A DNA stretch of 64,000 nt from Maricaulis sp965228215 (GTDB lineage: Bacteria; Pseudomonadota; Alphaproteobacteria; Caulobacterales; Maricaulaceae): contig OZ245800.1 of assembly GCA_965228215.1 (NCBI GenBank), positions 1,922,001 through 1,986,000 on the forward strand, read 5' to 3'. The position numbers and the translations under genes were made by a program. This document shows positions 11,049 to 20,596 of the stretch, piece after piece. Positions within the stretch are counted from its first letter, which is position 1. Every line of letters starts with the position of its first letter. The notes under the pieces are model-generated. The model did no database searches. It was not told where the DNA came from and was given only the letters and a program-made list of their open reading frames with translations.

Positions 11049-11806
11049 GCGGGCTTCTTGGCCACCAGCATATAATTCACGGCATCGTCCGAGCTCAGCG
11101 AGAACTGGTCGTTGAGCGGATTGTAACCCACGCCCACGGTTTCGCCTGCCTCCATTCCGCCTTCGCGCAGCGCGGCGCGGATCTGGCCCGGCTTGACCAG
11201 TTTGTGGAAACGGTGCGTGCCGCGCGGCAGCCAGCCCATCACCCATTCGGCGCCCACAATGGCGAGAGCGAAGGCCTTGGACGTGCGGTTGATCGTGGCG
11301 CAGATCATCAGACCGCCCGGCTTCACCAGCTTGGCGCAATCCACCAGGAAAGTGTGCGGATTGGCGACGTGTTCCATGACTTCGAGGTTCAGGACGACGT
11401 CGAAGGGTTCTTCGCCCGCTTCCAGCAATTGTTCGGCGACTCCGTGGCGATAATCGATTTCCAGGCCTTCCTCGCCGGCATGTACGGAAGCCGTCTTCAC
11501 ATTGGCCTCGGCGGCGTCGACACCGGTCACGCTGGCGCCCAGCCGGGCCATGGGTTCGCAGACGAGACCGCCGCCGCAGCCGATATCCAGGAAGCGCAGG
11601 CCCTCGAAGGGACGCTCGCCATCCCGGCCGAAATGCGTGCATACGGTCTCGCGGATGAAACCGAGACGAACCGGGTTGAACTTGTGCAGCGGCTTGAACT
11701 TGGAATCCGGATCCCACCATTCCGCGGCGATGCGCGAGAATTTCTCGATCTCTTCCGGGTCCACGGACGGGCGGGCGAGCGTGTCGGGGGCAGTTGCGCT
11801 GGCCAT
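11045..11806 (-). CDS. ubiG: Ubiquinone biosynthesis O-methyltransferase UbiG
   Basis: SAM-dependent enzyme that performs both O-methylations of the ubiquinone ring. 253 aa, normal length. The N-terminal DPEEIEKFSRIAAEWWDP and motif I FLDIGCGGGLVCEPMARLGA are characteristic, as is GTHRFHKLVKPGQIRAALR late in the protein. The ATG at 11806 is preceded by GAGGAG and chosen over an upstream in-frame ATG at 11872. It is divergent from lysC, a frequent alphaproteobacterial arrangement. Confidence 0.95.
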   Translation of the reverse strand: MASATAPDTLARPSVDPEEIEKFSRIAAEWWDPDSKFKPLHKFNPVRLGFIRETVCTHFGRDGERPFEGLRFLDIGCGGGLVCEPMARLGASVTGVDAAEANVKTASVHAGEEGLEIDYRHGVAEQLLEAGEEPFDVVLNLEVMEHVANPHTFLVDCAKLVKPGGLMICATINRTSKAFALAIVGAEWVMGWLPRGTHRFHKLVKPGQIRAALREGGMEAGETVGVGYNPLNDQFSLSSDDAVNYMLVAKKPA

Positions 11807-12020
11807 CGATTTCTCCTCATGCGCGAAGATTTGCGCGATTGCGTTCGGGCGTTGCGTCCCGGCCCTGCTCAAAGTAGGTATCCGGCGGAACGGGCCAAGT
11901 GGCTTTACGCCATAATATGGCCCCAGCCCACCGGCTAATCGAGCCGGGTGCGACGTTATGAACCGACTGTTTCATATGATCGGTCACGGCGTTCGGGCAA
12001 GGTGAGAGGGACAGTCCTGC

Positions 12021-13238
12021 ATGACGCGTGTGGTGGCGAAATTCGGCGGCACATCGGTGGGTTCGGTTGAACGGATCCGCCATGCGGCCGGTCTGATCAA
12101 GGCCTGCGTCGAAAAGGGCGAGGTCCCCGCCGTGGTCGTTTCGGCCATGGCCGGCGAGACGGATCGCCTGCTGGGTCTGGCCGGTGAATTCGGCGCAGGT
12201 CTGGGTGATCTGGAGACTGATGTGGCCCTGGCTGCCGGCGAACAGGTCTCCTCGGCCCTGATGGCGCTGGCCCTGCGCGAGCTGGGCCTGGAAGCCCGAT
12301 CCTTCCTGGGATGGCAGGCCCCGGTGATCACGGACGGTCCCGCCGGCGCAGCGCGCATTGCCGGCATGGATGCTTCCGGCTTTGAAGCGGCGATGGATGC
12401 GGGCGTCGTTCCGGTCCTGGCGGGCTATCAGGGCGTGGCCGAGGATGGCCGCCTGCGCACGCTGGGGCGGGGTGGTACGGACCTCTCCGCGGCCGCGCTT
12501 GCTGCGGCACTGGGCGCGCGTTGTGACATCTACACCGATGTCGACGGCGTCTACACGACCGATCCCCGCATCGAGCCGGGTGCCCGGCGGATCGAGACGA
12601 TCAGCCATGACGAAATGCTGGAACTGGCCGCCCAGGGCGCCAAGGTCCTGCAACCGCGCTCGGTCGAGTTCGCCAAGGCCAAGAATGTGCCGATGCGCGT
12701 TCTCTCCAGCTTCATGGACGCCGGTGATAGCCGCGGTACCGAAGTGGTTGCGGAACGGGATATCGCCGAGCGCCGCCTGGTTTCCGGTGTTGCCTATGCT
12801 CGCGACCAGGCGCGGATCGCGCTGCAGGGCGCCGATGCCGGTTCGGACTTTGCTCGCCAGGCTTTTGTATGCCTTGCCGACGCCGGGGTGGGTGTCGACA
12901 TGATCGTTCAGGCCCAGGCGCGCACGCCGGGCATGGTCAATCTGGAATTCTCGGTCGCCCATCGCGATCTGCAGAAAGCCCTCCAGCCGCTGGAGACGGC
13001 CCTGCCCGAGGCGCGGGTCACATCCGAGACCGGCTTGGCCAAGGTTTCGGTCGTGGGGGCAGGCCTGCGCCAGCGTGCGGATATCGCGCGCTCGCTTTTT
13101 GGGGTGCTGGGCGAAAGCGGAATCGCCGTAAAGGTGCTGGCGACTTCTGAGATCAAGATTTCCGCGCTCATCGAGGATGACGCGGTCGAACGGGCGGTTC
13201 GCGCACTGCACGCCGCCTACGGACTGGACCGGGATTGA
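12021..13238 (+). CDS. lysC: Aspartate kinase
   Basis: First enzyme of the aspartate pathway to lysine, threonine and methionine; phosphorylates L-aspartate. 405 aa, typical of the ACT-domain class. It starts RVVAKFGGTSVGS with the kinase nucleotide site and has GRGGTDLSAAALAAAL and DVDGVYTTDPRIEPGA. Two ACT domains in the last third are the likely allosteric sites. GAGGGA lies upstream of the ATG. The ptsP start is at or just after the stop codon, so the two are probably co-transcribed. Confidence 0.95.
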   Translation: MTRVVAKFGGTSVGSVERIRHAAGLIKACVEKGEVPAVVVSAMAGETDRLLGLAGEFGAGLGDLETDVALAAGEQVSSALMALALRELGLEARSFLGWQAPVITDGPAGAARIAGMDASGFEAAMDAGVVPVLAGYQGVAEDGRLRTLGRGGTDLSAAALAAALGARCDIYTDVDGVYTTDPRIEPGARRIETISHDEMLELAAQGAKVLQPRSVEFAKAKNVPMRVLSSFMDAGDSRGTEVVAERDIAERRLVSGVAYARDQARIALQGADAGSDFARQAFVCLADAGVGVDMIVQAQARTPGMVNLEFSVAHRDLQKALQPLETALPEARVTSETGLAKVSVVGAGLRQRADIARSLFGVLGESGIAVKVLATSEIKISALIEDDAVERAVRALHAAYGLDRD

Positions 13239-13240
13239 GC

Positions 13241-15535
13241 ATGCTGGAAACGCCGCCCTCATCTGCCAGGGATCCCCGCCGCCTGTTGTCGCGAATCCGC
13301 GAACTCATGGCCGTGCAGGAGAATGCCCAGGAACGGCTGGACCATCTCACCGATCTGATCGCCGAGGAAGCCGGCTGGGATGTGTGCTCGATCTATCTGT
13401 CGCGCGTCTCCCGGGCCCTTGAACTCTGTGCCACGCACGGCCTGAAGGCCGATGCCGTTCACAAGGTGCGCCTACGCCCCGGTGAGGGTCTGGTCGGTCG
13501 CGTGGCCCGCAGCGCCCGGCCGCTCGCCGTGGATGATGCGGCGGCGCACCCGGCCTTCTCCTACAAGCCGGAAACCGGGGAAGACCCGTTCAAGGCCTTC
13601 GTGGGTGTGCCGATCCTTCGGGGTGGCCGCCTGGTCGGCGTGCTGACGGCCCAGTCGGTCGAAGAGCGCAAGATCGCTGAAGAAGAGATCGAGACCCTAC
13701 AGACCGTCGCGATGATCCTCGCGGAAATTGTCGCGTCAGGCGACATGATCGAATCCGAGGAATTGTCCGAACTGGACGTGAAACAGTCCAAGCCGGAGCG
13801 TCTGCAGGGCGGTGCCTATTCCGGCGGGCTGGCGCAGGGTGTGGCCGTCCTGTTTGAACCCCATGTCGCCTCCGAGGACCTGATCGCGGATGATGCCGCA
13901 GGCGAGGAAGAACGGCTCGACAAGGCGATCGAGAGCCTGCGCGCCTCGGTCGACGAGATGCTGGACAGTGGGCGCATTCCCTTCGGTGGTCCGACGCGGG
14001 ATGTGTTGCAGGCCTATCGCATGTTCGCCCATGACCGCGGCTGGCTGGAACGCCTGCGCGAGGCGGTGCGGCTGGGCCTGACCGCCGAGGCTGCCGTCGA
14101 ACGGGTGCGTAACGAAAACCGCGCCCGCCTGATGAAGGCACAGGACTCGATCTTCCGCGAGCGCCTGCACGATCTGGAAGACCTGGCTAATCGCCTTCTG
14201 CGCCATCTCGACGAGGATGCCTCCCATCACGCGGAACTGCCTGACAATGCCATCCTGATTGCGCGTCATATCGGTCCGGCTGAATTGCTCGATTTCGACC
14301 GGGAGAAACTTCTCGGCGTGGCGCTGGAAGAAGGCGCCGCATCGTCGCACGCGGCTATCGTCGCCAAGGCGCTAGGCATTCCCCTGGTCGGACGGGTCGA
14401 GGGAGCACTCGACCGTGCCGAGGACGGCGACCCGGTGATCATCGACGGCGAGTTCGGCCTGCTGCACATTCGCCCGAGCGATGAGGTCATCGAGACCTAC
14501 AAGGAACGCATGGCGGCGCTATCGGAAAAGCGCCAGTCCTACGCTGAGATGCGCGGTCCGGCCGTCACGACGGACGGACAGGCCGTAAGCGTGCAGATGA
14601 ATGCCGGCCTGCTGATCGAACTCACGCAGATGGAAGAGACAGGCGCGGACGGGGTCGGCCTGTTCCGGACCGAATTCCAGTTCATGGTGGCCGAGAAACT
14701 GCCGCGTCTGGACGAACAGGCGCAGGTCTATCGTTCGGTTCTCGATGCAGCGAACGGCAATCCGGTCGTCTTCCGGACGCTCGATCTGGGCGGCGACAAG
14801 GTCGCGCCCTTTGCGCCGTCGACGAAGGAGGCCAATCCGGCCTTGGGCTGGCGAGCCATCCGCATGGGCCTCGATCGTCCCGGACTGCTGCGCTATCAGC
14901 TCCGCGCCCTGATCCATGCCGCAGAAGGGCGCGAGCTGAAAGTCATGTTCCCGATGATCTCGACGCCCTGGGAGATGCGCGATGCCCGCGCCATGCTCGA
15001 GCGCGAGCTGGAACAGGCGGAGCGGCGCGGTCATGTGATGCCGTCCGACGTGAAAATCGGCATGATGCTGGAAACGCCCGGCATCGCCTATGCCATTGAA
15101 CATGTTGTGGATGCTGTCGATTTCGTCGCCGTCGGCGCGAATGATCTGATGCAGTATTTCTACGCCGCCGACCGCCAGAACACGCGTGTCTCGGAACGGT
15201 ACGATGTGTTGTCTCCGCCGGCGCTGAGCCTGTTCAACCACATCCGTGAAACCTGCGCCCGACACGAAATTCCGGTCTCGGTCTGCGGGGAAATCGCCGC
15301 CAAACCGCTCGAGGCTGCCGTGCTGATTGGCCTTGGCTATCACAGTCTTTCGATGGCCGCGGGCAATATCGGCCCGATCAAGAAACTCGTCTCCGGACTC
15401 GATGCCGGCAAGCTTGGCACCTGGCTTGCGTCGCGGCTGGACAGTCCGGCCGACAGCCTCCGGCCCCTGCTGATTGAAGCAGGCGAGGAGGCCGGCCTGC
15501 CTCTCGAGGCAGTTGAAAACGGGCGGGGGATTTGA
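13241..15535 (+). CDS. ptsP: Phosphoenolpyruvate-protein phosphotransferase PtsP (EI-Ntr)
   Basis: Enzyme I of the nitrogen-type PTS: autophosphorylates from PEP and passes the phosphate to NPr. About 764 aa, in order: N-terminal GAF domain (about 15-170, the NifA-like sensor), the EI swivelling domain with the phosphorylated histidine at about residue 370 in GAASSHAAIVAKALGIP, and the C-terminal TIM barrel with GADGVGLFRTEFQFM and AVGANDLMQYF. The frame begins with a TTG at 13235 overlapping the lysC stop; the ATG at 13241 is preferred. In alphaproteobacteria lysC-ptsP is a conserved pair. Confidence 0.93.
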   Translation: MLETPPSSARDPRRLLSRIRELMAVQENAQERLDHLTDLIAEEAGWDVCSIYLSRVSRALELCATHGLKADAVHKVRLRPGEGLVGRVARSARPLAVDDAAAHPAFSYKPETGEDPFKAFVGVPILRGGRLVGVLTAQSVEERKIAEEEIETLQTVAMILAEIVASGDMIESEELSELDVKQSKPERLQGGAYSGGLAQGVAVLFEPHVASEDLIADDAAGEEERLDKAIESLRASVDEMLDSGRIPFGGPTRDVLQAYRMFAHDRGWLERLREAVRLGLTAEAAVERVRNENRARLMKAQDSIFRERLHDLEDLANRLLRHLDEDASHHAELPDNAILIARHIGPAELLDFDREKLLGVALEEGAASSHAAIVAKALGIPLVGRVEGALDRAEDGDPVIIDGEFGLLHIRPSDEVIETYKERMAALSEKRQSYAEMRGPAVTTDGQAVSVQMNAGLLIELTQMEETGADGVGLFRTEFQFMVAEKLPRLDEQAQVYRSVLDAANGNPVVFRTLDLGGDKVAPFAPSTKEANPALGWRAIRMGLDRPGLLRYQLRALIHAAEGRELKVMFPMISTPWEMRDARAMLERELEQAERRGHVMPSDVKIGMMLETPGIAYAIEHVVDAVDFVAVGANDLMQYFYAADRQNTRVSERYDVLSPPALSLFNHIRETCARHEIPVSVCGEIAAKPLEAAVLIGLGYHSLSMAAGNIGPIKKLVSGLDAGKLGTWLASRLDSPADSLRPLLIEAGEEAGLPLEAVENGRGI

Positions 15536-15624
15536 TCTTATAGGGTTAAGCGTGAGGAAACTTGCTCCAAAATCGCGTATACTCTGGGTGTAAATCGCTC
15601 CGCTGAGCAGAGCGATGAGTGGTT

Positions 15625-16473
15625 ATGGCGGATCTGGTTATGAGCGCGGGTTACGTGCCAGTAGATGCCGTGTTTTCGGACGACGGCGCCGGATATCTTC
15701 AGATGACGGCGGGCGAACGCCTACGCGATGCCCGTGTGAAGGCGAACCTGTCGCTGGACGAAGCCGCCCACCGAACCCGTATCCGCCGCGATTATCTCGA
15801 AGCCATCGAAGCCATGGACGCACGCGGTCTGCCGGCCCGGGCCTATGCCATCGGCTATCTGCGCACCTATGCCAGCTTCCTGTCGCTGGAACCGGAAGCG
15901 CTGGTCGAACAATTCAAGCGTGACGTCGACACCGAGACCGGTCGGGCCCAGCCCACCGCCGCGGCGAAGACGCGCGAACCCATCAAACTGCCCCGGGGCG
16001 CCCTGGGCGCAATGATGATCCTGATCAGCCTGGCCGCTGTCGCCTGGTGGTATTCCACCCAGACAAGCGGATCCGATGGCCTGATCGCTGTTCCGTCGCC
16101 GCCGGATGCGGCTCCCGAATGGGCGCGTGAGGATTATACCGAGGTCGCGACACGTACGACGATCGAGGAGATCTGGGCTGGTTTGCCGCTGAGCGAGACC
16201 GTGTCGAATTCCAGCACGCTGGCGATGCGGGCGCTAGAACCGGTCTGGATGGAAGTCCGCGACGCGTCAGGACGCATCCTGTTCGCCCGCACGCTGGAAA
16301 TCGGCGAGACCTATCGGGCAATCGAAGCCGGGCTCACCGTCTCGACGGCTAATGCCGGCGCGATCCTGCTCGAGCGCAATGGCGAGGCCATCGGCCCGCT
16401 GGGTGAATTGGGCTCGGCGGTCGAGAACATGCCGGTCGTCGCCGAGGCCGAGACTGCCGACGAACCGCAATAA
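15625..16473 (+). CDS. RodZ-like HTH/transmembrane protein
   Basis: Membrane protein of about 282 aa with RodZ architecture: a cytoplasmic Cro/C1-type helix-turn-helix (about residues 28-95, with GERLRDARVKANLSLDEAA), one transmembrane segment (about 130-150, ALGAMMILISLAAVAWWY) and a periplasmic DUF4115-like beta domain holding WMEVRDASGRILFARTL. RodZ links MreB to the elongation complex in other bacteria; here the match is to the family. Start uncertain: GTG at 15619, ATG at 15625 or 15640 are all possible. It precedes ispG by 75 bases. Confidence 0.82.
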   Translation: MADLVMSAGYVPVDAVFSDDGAGYLQMTAGERLRDARVKANLSLDEAAHRTRIRRDYLEAIEAMDARGLPARAYAIGYLRTYASFLSLEPEALVEQFKRDVDTETGRAQPTAAAKTREPIKLPRGALGAMMILISLAAVAWWYSTQTSGSDGLIAVPSPPDAAPEWAREDYTEVATRTTIEEIWAGLPLSETVSNSSTLAMRALEPVWMEVRDASGRILFARTLEIGETYRAIEAGLTVSTANAGAILLERNGEAIGPLGELGSAVENMPVVAEAETADEPQ

Positions 16474-16548
16474 AGCCGCGTTCAGGCCTCGAAAGCCTCA
16501 CTGTTACAAGCTATATCCCCGACTGAAGCCGCAATGACGGAGTCAGTC

Positions 16549-17691
16549 ATGTCTGATCCGGCCAAGGATCCCCGTAGCGTGCGCCCGTGGCGCATGATCG
16601 AACGACGCAAATCCCGCAAGATCTCGGTCGGCGGTGTGGAGGTCGGTGGTGACGCACCGATCAGCGTCCAGACCATGACGAATACCCCGACGGCCGATGC
16701 TGCCGCGACGATCGACCAGATCCGACGCTGTGAGGAGGCAGGGGCGGATTTCGTGCGTGTGTCCTGCCCGGACGAGGATTCCACGGCGGCGTTCAAGACG
16801 ATCGCTCGCGAGGCGAAGGTCCCGCTGATCGCCGACATCCACTTCCACTACAAGCGCGGTATCGAGGCTGCCGAGGCAGGCGCGGCCTGCCTGCGGATCA
16901 ATCCGGGCAATATCGGTTCGATGGACCGGGTGAAGGAGGTCGTCCAGGCGGCCCGTGACCATGATTGCGCGATCCGGATTGGTGTGAATGCCGGCTCGCT
17001 GGAACGCCATCTGCTGGAGAAATATGGCGAGCCCTGTCCGGAGGCGATGGTGGAGAGCGCGCTGGACCATGCCCGCATTCTCGAGGATCTCGACTTCCTC
17101 AATTACAAGATCTCCGTGAAGGCCTCCGACGCCTTCCTGACCGTGGCCGCCTATCACGCCCTGTCCGAGGCCACCGAAGCCCCGCTGCATCTCGGCGTCA
17201 CCGAGGCCGGCGGCCAGCGCATCGGCACGGTGAAATCCTCGATCGGTATCGGTTCCCTGTTGTGGGCCGGAATCGGCGACACAATCCGCGTCTCCCTGTC
17301 GGCCGAGCCCGAGGAAGAGGTGAAGGTCGGTTTCGACATCCTCAAATCCCTCGGCCTGCGAACGCGCGGCGTGAATATCATCGCCTGCCCCAGCTGTGCC
17401 CGCCAGGGTTTCGACGTGATCCGCACGGTAGAGACGCTTGAAGACCGGCTCTCGCACATTTCCGAACCGATCTCGCTTTCGATCATCGGCTGTGTGGTCA
17501 ACGGTCCCGGCGAGGCGCTGATGACGGATCTGGGCTTCACCGGCGGCGGCGCCGGCCGTGGCAAGATGTATGTCTCCGGCAAGCCCGACCACAATGTCTC
17601 CAACGAGGAGATGATTGATCACATCGTGGAAATGGTGGAGGCGAGGGCTGCCGAATTGAAAACCGAACGGGAAACGGAAGCTGCCGAATGA
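16549..17691 (+). CDS. ispG: 4-hydroxy-3-methylbut-2-en-1-yl diphosphate synthase IspG
   Basis: Iron-sulfur enzyme of the MEP isoprenoid pathway that converts MEcPP to HMBPP. About 380 aa. Cluster cysteines are visible in IACPSCARQGFD and IIGCVVNGPGEA. The TIM-barrel part contains CLRINPGNIG and HLGVTEAGG. An ATG exists at 16534, but GGAG six bases before the ATG at 16549 favours the shorter product starting MSDPAKD. The last bases overlap the next gene by 4 (ATGA). Confidence 0.96.
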   Translation: MSDPAKDPRSVRPWRMIERRKSRKISVGGVEVGGDAPISVQTMTNTPTADAAATIDQIRRCEEAGADFVRVSCPDEDSTAAFKTIAREAKVPLIADIHFHYKRGIEAAEAGAACLRINPGNIGSMDRVKEVVQAARDHDCAIRIGVNAGSLERHLLEKYGEPCPEAMVESALDHARILEDLDFLNYKISVKASDAFLTVAAYHALSEATEAPLHLGVTEAGGQRIGTVKSSIGIGSLLWAGIGDTIRVSLSAEPEEEVKVGFDILKSLGLRTRGVNIIACPSCARQGFDVIRTVETLEDRLSHISEPISLSIIGCVVNGPGEALMTDLGFTGGGAGRGKMYVSGKPDHNVSNEEMIDHIVEMVEARAAELKTERETEAAE

Positions 17692-18041
17692 TCACGCTCT
17701 ACGGTCTGAAGAATTGCGATACTTGCAAGAAGGCGCTCAAGGCGCTGGAGGCTGCGGGTGTGGATCATGCCTTCGTGGATATCCGGGCCGAGGCAGATCT
17801 TCCGGCACACCTGCCGGTCTGGCTGGCCAAGGCCGGGTCGAAGGCTTTGGTGAATACGCGGTCGACGACCTGGCGCGGCCTGTCCTCCGAGGAGCGCCTG
17901 CGTGCCGAGAACGAGCCCGCAGCGCTGTTGCTCGAGAACCCGACCCTCATCAAACGGCCGGTCATCGAAGCCCGTGATGATGTGTTTGTCGGCTGGACCG
18001 CATCCGTTCAGACCGAGCTCACTGGTGCGACAGCGGGCTAG
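17688..18041 (+). CDS. ArsC/YffB-family reductase
   Basis: 117 aa thioredoxin-fold protein of the ArsC/Spx/YffB group. The redox motif is C10-D-T-C13 in YGLKNCDTCKKALKAL, and the STTWRGLS and NPTLIKRPV segments are typical of YffB. True arsenate reduction is unlikely to be the main role; YffB members act as glutathione-dependent thiol reductases. It starts inside the ispG stop (ATGA). Its TAG overlaps the TAG of the convergent gene in CTAG (18038-18041). Confidence 0.85.
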   Translation: MITLYGLKNCDTCKKALKALEAAGVDHAFVDIRAEADLPAHLPVWLAKAGSKALVNTRSTTWRGLSSEERLRAENEPAALLLENPTLIKRPVIEARDDVFVGWTASVQTELTGATAG

Positions 18042-18796
18042 CCTGCGGCCGGATAGGGGCAGGTGGCCGGATCCGGGTCGATGCCCGAAAGGCCCATGCC
18101 CTCGAGATGATTCAGCACATTCTGCACGGAATATTGCAGCCGCGAATCGATCTGGAAGGTCGCGCGGTGGAGGTTCACCAGATTGATCAGGCGTGAGCGC
18201 ATTTCAGGATCGGCCCGCATGGCGGCGAGATCGTAATCCGTCACCATGAAGAAGCCGAATTGCGGCTCCTCTTCCTGGGTCAGATAGGCGTCGAACCGGT
18301 CGATGCTGAGATAACCATCCTGCAGCTGCGCCATCGAGGTGACCGTGACCGTCGAAATACTCTGGGCGGCCAGGATCCAGCCGCGCAAGCCTTCATCGGA
18401 AATCGTGCGGACCAGGTCACCCGCCACCAGCGCCGAGGTATTACCCTCCAGCTCGAAAGCGGGCTGGGCGGTGTGACTGGAGGTCAGCGCATAGGCGATG
18501 TCGGCATGGGCCGCCGCATCGACGGGTTCGCCATCGAGCTGGCGGATGAGCAAAGCGAGCGCGTCGGCGACGCGTTTCTCATGGTCCAGCCGGCACTGGA
18601 TGAGGTCTTCATAAATGCCGTAATCATTGGCGATCCCGTCGAGATACTGCGCCTCGGCGGCCCGTCGCTGGGACTCGTCATACCGTTCGGTCAGCTGCAG
18701 GCCGACGGTGACGCCCAGCACGACGATGAAGAAGTCCAGCACGACGGCGAACCAGTTCTGGTCCGACACGTGTTCCATGAAACGTCGAAGTATCAT
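18038..18796 (-). CDS. DUF6090-like membrane protein of unknown function
   Basis: 252 aa protein with one N-terminal membrane segment (about 15-35) in the pattern DQNWFAVVLDFFIVVLGVTVGLQ, followed by a charged, mostly helical domain. That N-terminus resembles a family common in marine alphaproteobacteria and annotated as DUF6090; this is from memory. No catalytic motif is visible. It lies 19 bases downstream of the PDZ/protease-like gene on the same strand, so the two may be co-expressed. Confidence 0.7.
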   Translation of the reverse strand: MILRRFMEHVSDQNWFAVVLDFFIVVLGVTVGLQLTERYDESQRRAAEAQYLDGIANDYGIYEDLIQCRLDHEKRVADALALLIRQLDGEPVDAAAHADIAYALTSSHTAQPAFELEGNTSALVAGDLVRTISDEGLRGWILAAQSISTVTVTSMAQLQDGYLSIDRFDAYLTQEEEPQFGFFMVTDYDLAAMRADPEMRSRLINLVNLHRATFQIDSRLQYSVQNVLNHLEGMGLSGIDPDPATCPYPAAG

Positions 18797-18815
18797 TCTC
18801 GTCCTGTCCCGAAGC

Positions 18816-19937
18816 TCACTCGACCAGCGGCCGCATGTTCAGCGCGACCGTACGGATCTCGCCATTGCGGACAAGTGTCATGGTGAGGCCCTGGCCGGCC
18901 GGGGCGTTGCAGTCGCGCCGCATCAAGGGCTGGCCGTTGAAATGGGTGATGATATCGCCGGCCCGGATGCCTGCTTCGTCGGCGGGCGTATCCTCGATCA
19001 CATCCCGGACGAAGAACCCGTCCTCATGGTTCTCGAAGACGATGCCGTGACCGTAGAGCGAACCGAAACTGATCGGTCCGTCACCGTCATGACGCTCAAT
19101 GCGCACGCGTTCATTGCGCTGATCGAAGGTCCAGTTGAAATGCATCATCACATCGCCGCCGATCAGCTCGGTGCCGGGCGTCGAGGTGAGCGTGGGCGTT
19201 TCCAGCACATGCGGACCCATGCGGGCATTGCCCGATGCGCGGGCACCCGTGCGCGGTTCGACCCGTGTCAGCCGCATGGATGCCCCCACGGGCACGGGTT
19301 CTGTCTGGGTCTCGAACCGGTCGATCCGGCGCACGACCAGGCTGGCGAGAGCTGCGCCGCTGTCGATCAGCATGCGCCGGTCACGATTGGAGAAACGGAT
19401 CATCATCCAGGGCCGGTCATCGGGTCCGCTGGCATTGAAGACGGTGACATTGTCTGGCCTCGGCAATTCGCCGGGCTCCAGACGGATCTGCATGTTCTCG
19501 TAGTCGAGCGTCATCAGGAAATCGTCGAAGGCGTCGAACGCCATGATGCCGTCGATCTCCCGGCCCAGGGCCTTGGAGAGATGTTCCAGCTCGCCGACAC
19601 GGGCGGGCAGCCGGTTGAAATTGAGCGGGCCGGACGTGGCGTCGAGGATGTTCACGCGTCCGCCCGAACGAGTCTCGATATTGGAGACACGATTGATGCT
19701 GTCCGGATCGACATAGGTCGCCGACGCACCCGTGTCGTAGATGAACCAGAGGGTCCGGTCTTCGGGATAACCAGGACGCGGTGACAGTGTGACGGGGATG
19801 AAGAAATAACCGCGGCAATGTTCGGTCGGCACGATGATGATCCGACCGTCACCAGCCGTGTCTGCCGCGTCGTGCGCGATGGCCGCGTCTCCGGACATCA
19901 CCAGTCCGGCGGCCAGGATCATGCCCGCATCAAGCAT
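18816..19937 (-). CDS. PDZ and retropepsin-like aspartyl protease protein, exported
   Basis: 373 aa protein with a signal-peptide-like N-terminus (AGMILAAGLVMSGDAAIAHD). Two aspartyl-protease half motifs are visible, IYDTGASATYVD and MLIDSGAALASLVV, followed by a C-terminal PDZ domain with HEDGFFVRDVIEDTPADEAG. Proteins of this build are thought to be periplasmic proteases or binding proteins; no substrate is known. The ATG has GGGGGGAA upstream. It is the first of two aspartyl-protease-like genes in the window (the other at 57149). Confidence 0.78.
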   Translation of the reverse strand: MLDAGMILAAGLVMSGDAAIAHDAADTAGDGRIIIVPTEHCRGYFFIPVTLSPRPGYPEDRTLWFIYDTGASATYVDPDSINRVSNIETRSGGRVNILDATSGPLNFNRLPARVGELEHLSKALGREIDGIMAFDAFDDFLMTLDYENMQIRLEPGELPRPDNVTVFNASGPDDRPWMMIRFSNRDRRMLIDSGAALASLVVRRIDRFETQTEPVPVGASMRLTRVEPRTGARASGNARMGPHVLETPTLTSTPGTELIGGDVMMHFNWTFDQRNERVRIERHDGDGPISFGSLYGHGIVFENHEDGFFVRDVIEDTPADEAGIRAGDIITHFNGQPLMRRDCNAPAGQGLTMTLVRNGEIRTVALNMRPLVE

Positions 19938-20004
19938 CTTGTTCCCCCCGTGTATCGAGTCAGCTTACTTGAGATTGCGGTGCGACCTAAAGAGGGACTT
20001 CGCC

Positions 20005-20586
20005 ATGAAATCGATCTGTGTCTATTGCGGCTCAAATCCGGGCAAGAAACCGGTCTATGTCACAGCGGCCCGGAAAACGGGCAAGGCCCTGGCCGGGGCG
20101 GGGCTGGTGACGGTCTATGGCGGTGGCCAGGTGGGGCTGATGGGCGAGGTCGCGGACTCGGCGCTGGATGCCGGCGGCAAGGTGATCGGTGTGATTCCGG
20201 AATTTATCGCCCTCAAGGAAATCGCGCACATGGAACTGACCGAGCTGCACGTCGTGCACTCCATGCATGCGCGCAAGGCGAAGATGGTGGACCTGTCAGA
20301 TGCCTTTATCGCCCTGCCGGGCGGGATCGGCACGATGGAAGAATTGTTCGAGATCTGGACCTGGGGCCAGCTGGGCCAGCACCGCCATCCGGTGGGCCTG
20401 CTCAATGTCGACGGTTTCTACGACGAGCTGGTGGCCTTCCTCGACAAGATGACCGAGCAGGGCTTCCTGCAGCCGGAGCATCGCGGTGCGCTGATGGTGT
20501 CCGACCGGGTTGAAGCCCTGCTCGAGATGTTTGCCGCCTATGAAGCCCCGCCGGCAGATGTGCGCCTGAAGACGGGGCAGACCTAA
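20005..20586 (+). CDS. LOG-family nucleotide 5'-monophosphate phosphoribohydrolase-like protein
   Basis: 193 aa Rossmann-fold protein of the TIGR00730/LOG family, with the signature PGGIGTMEE at 105-113 and the SMHARK segment before it. Characterised members cleave the base from AMP or cytokinin nucleotides. The start MKSICVYCGSNPG is standard. AGAGGGA lies upstream of the ATG at 20005; the frame is open further upstream through the divergent gene's N-terminus but that part is shadow. Convergent with the oxidoreductase gene. Confidence 0.88.
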   Translation: MKSICVYCGSNPGKKPVYVTAARKTGKALAGAGLVTVYGGGQVGLMGEVADSALDAGGKVIGVIPEFIALKEIAHMELTELHVVHSMHARKAKMVDLSDAFIALPGGIGTMEELFEIWTWGQLGQHRHPVGLLNVDGFYDELVAFLDKMTEQGFLQPEHRGALMVSDRVEALLEMFAAYEAPPADVRLKTGQT

Positions 20587-20596
20587 CTCGAGGGTG

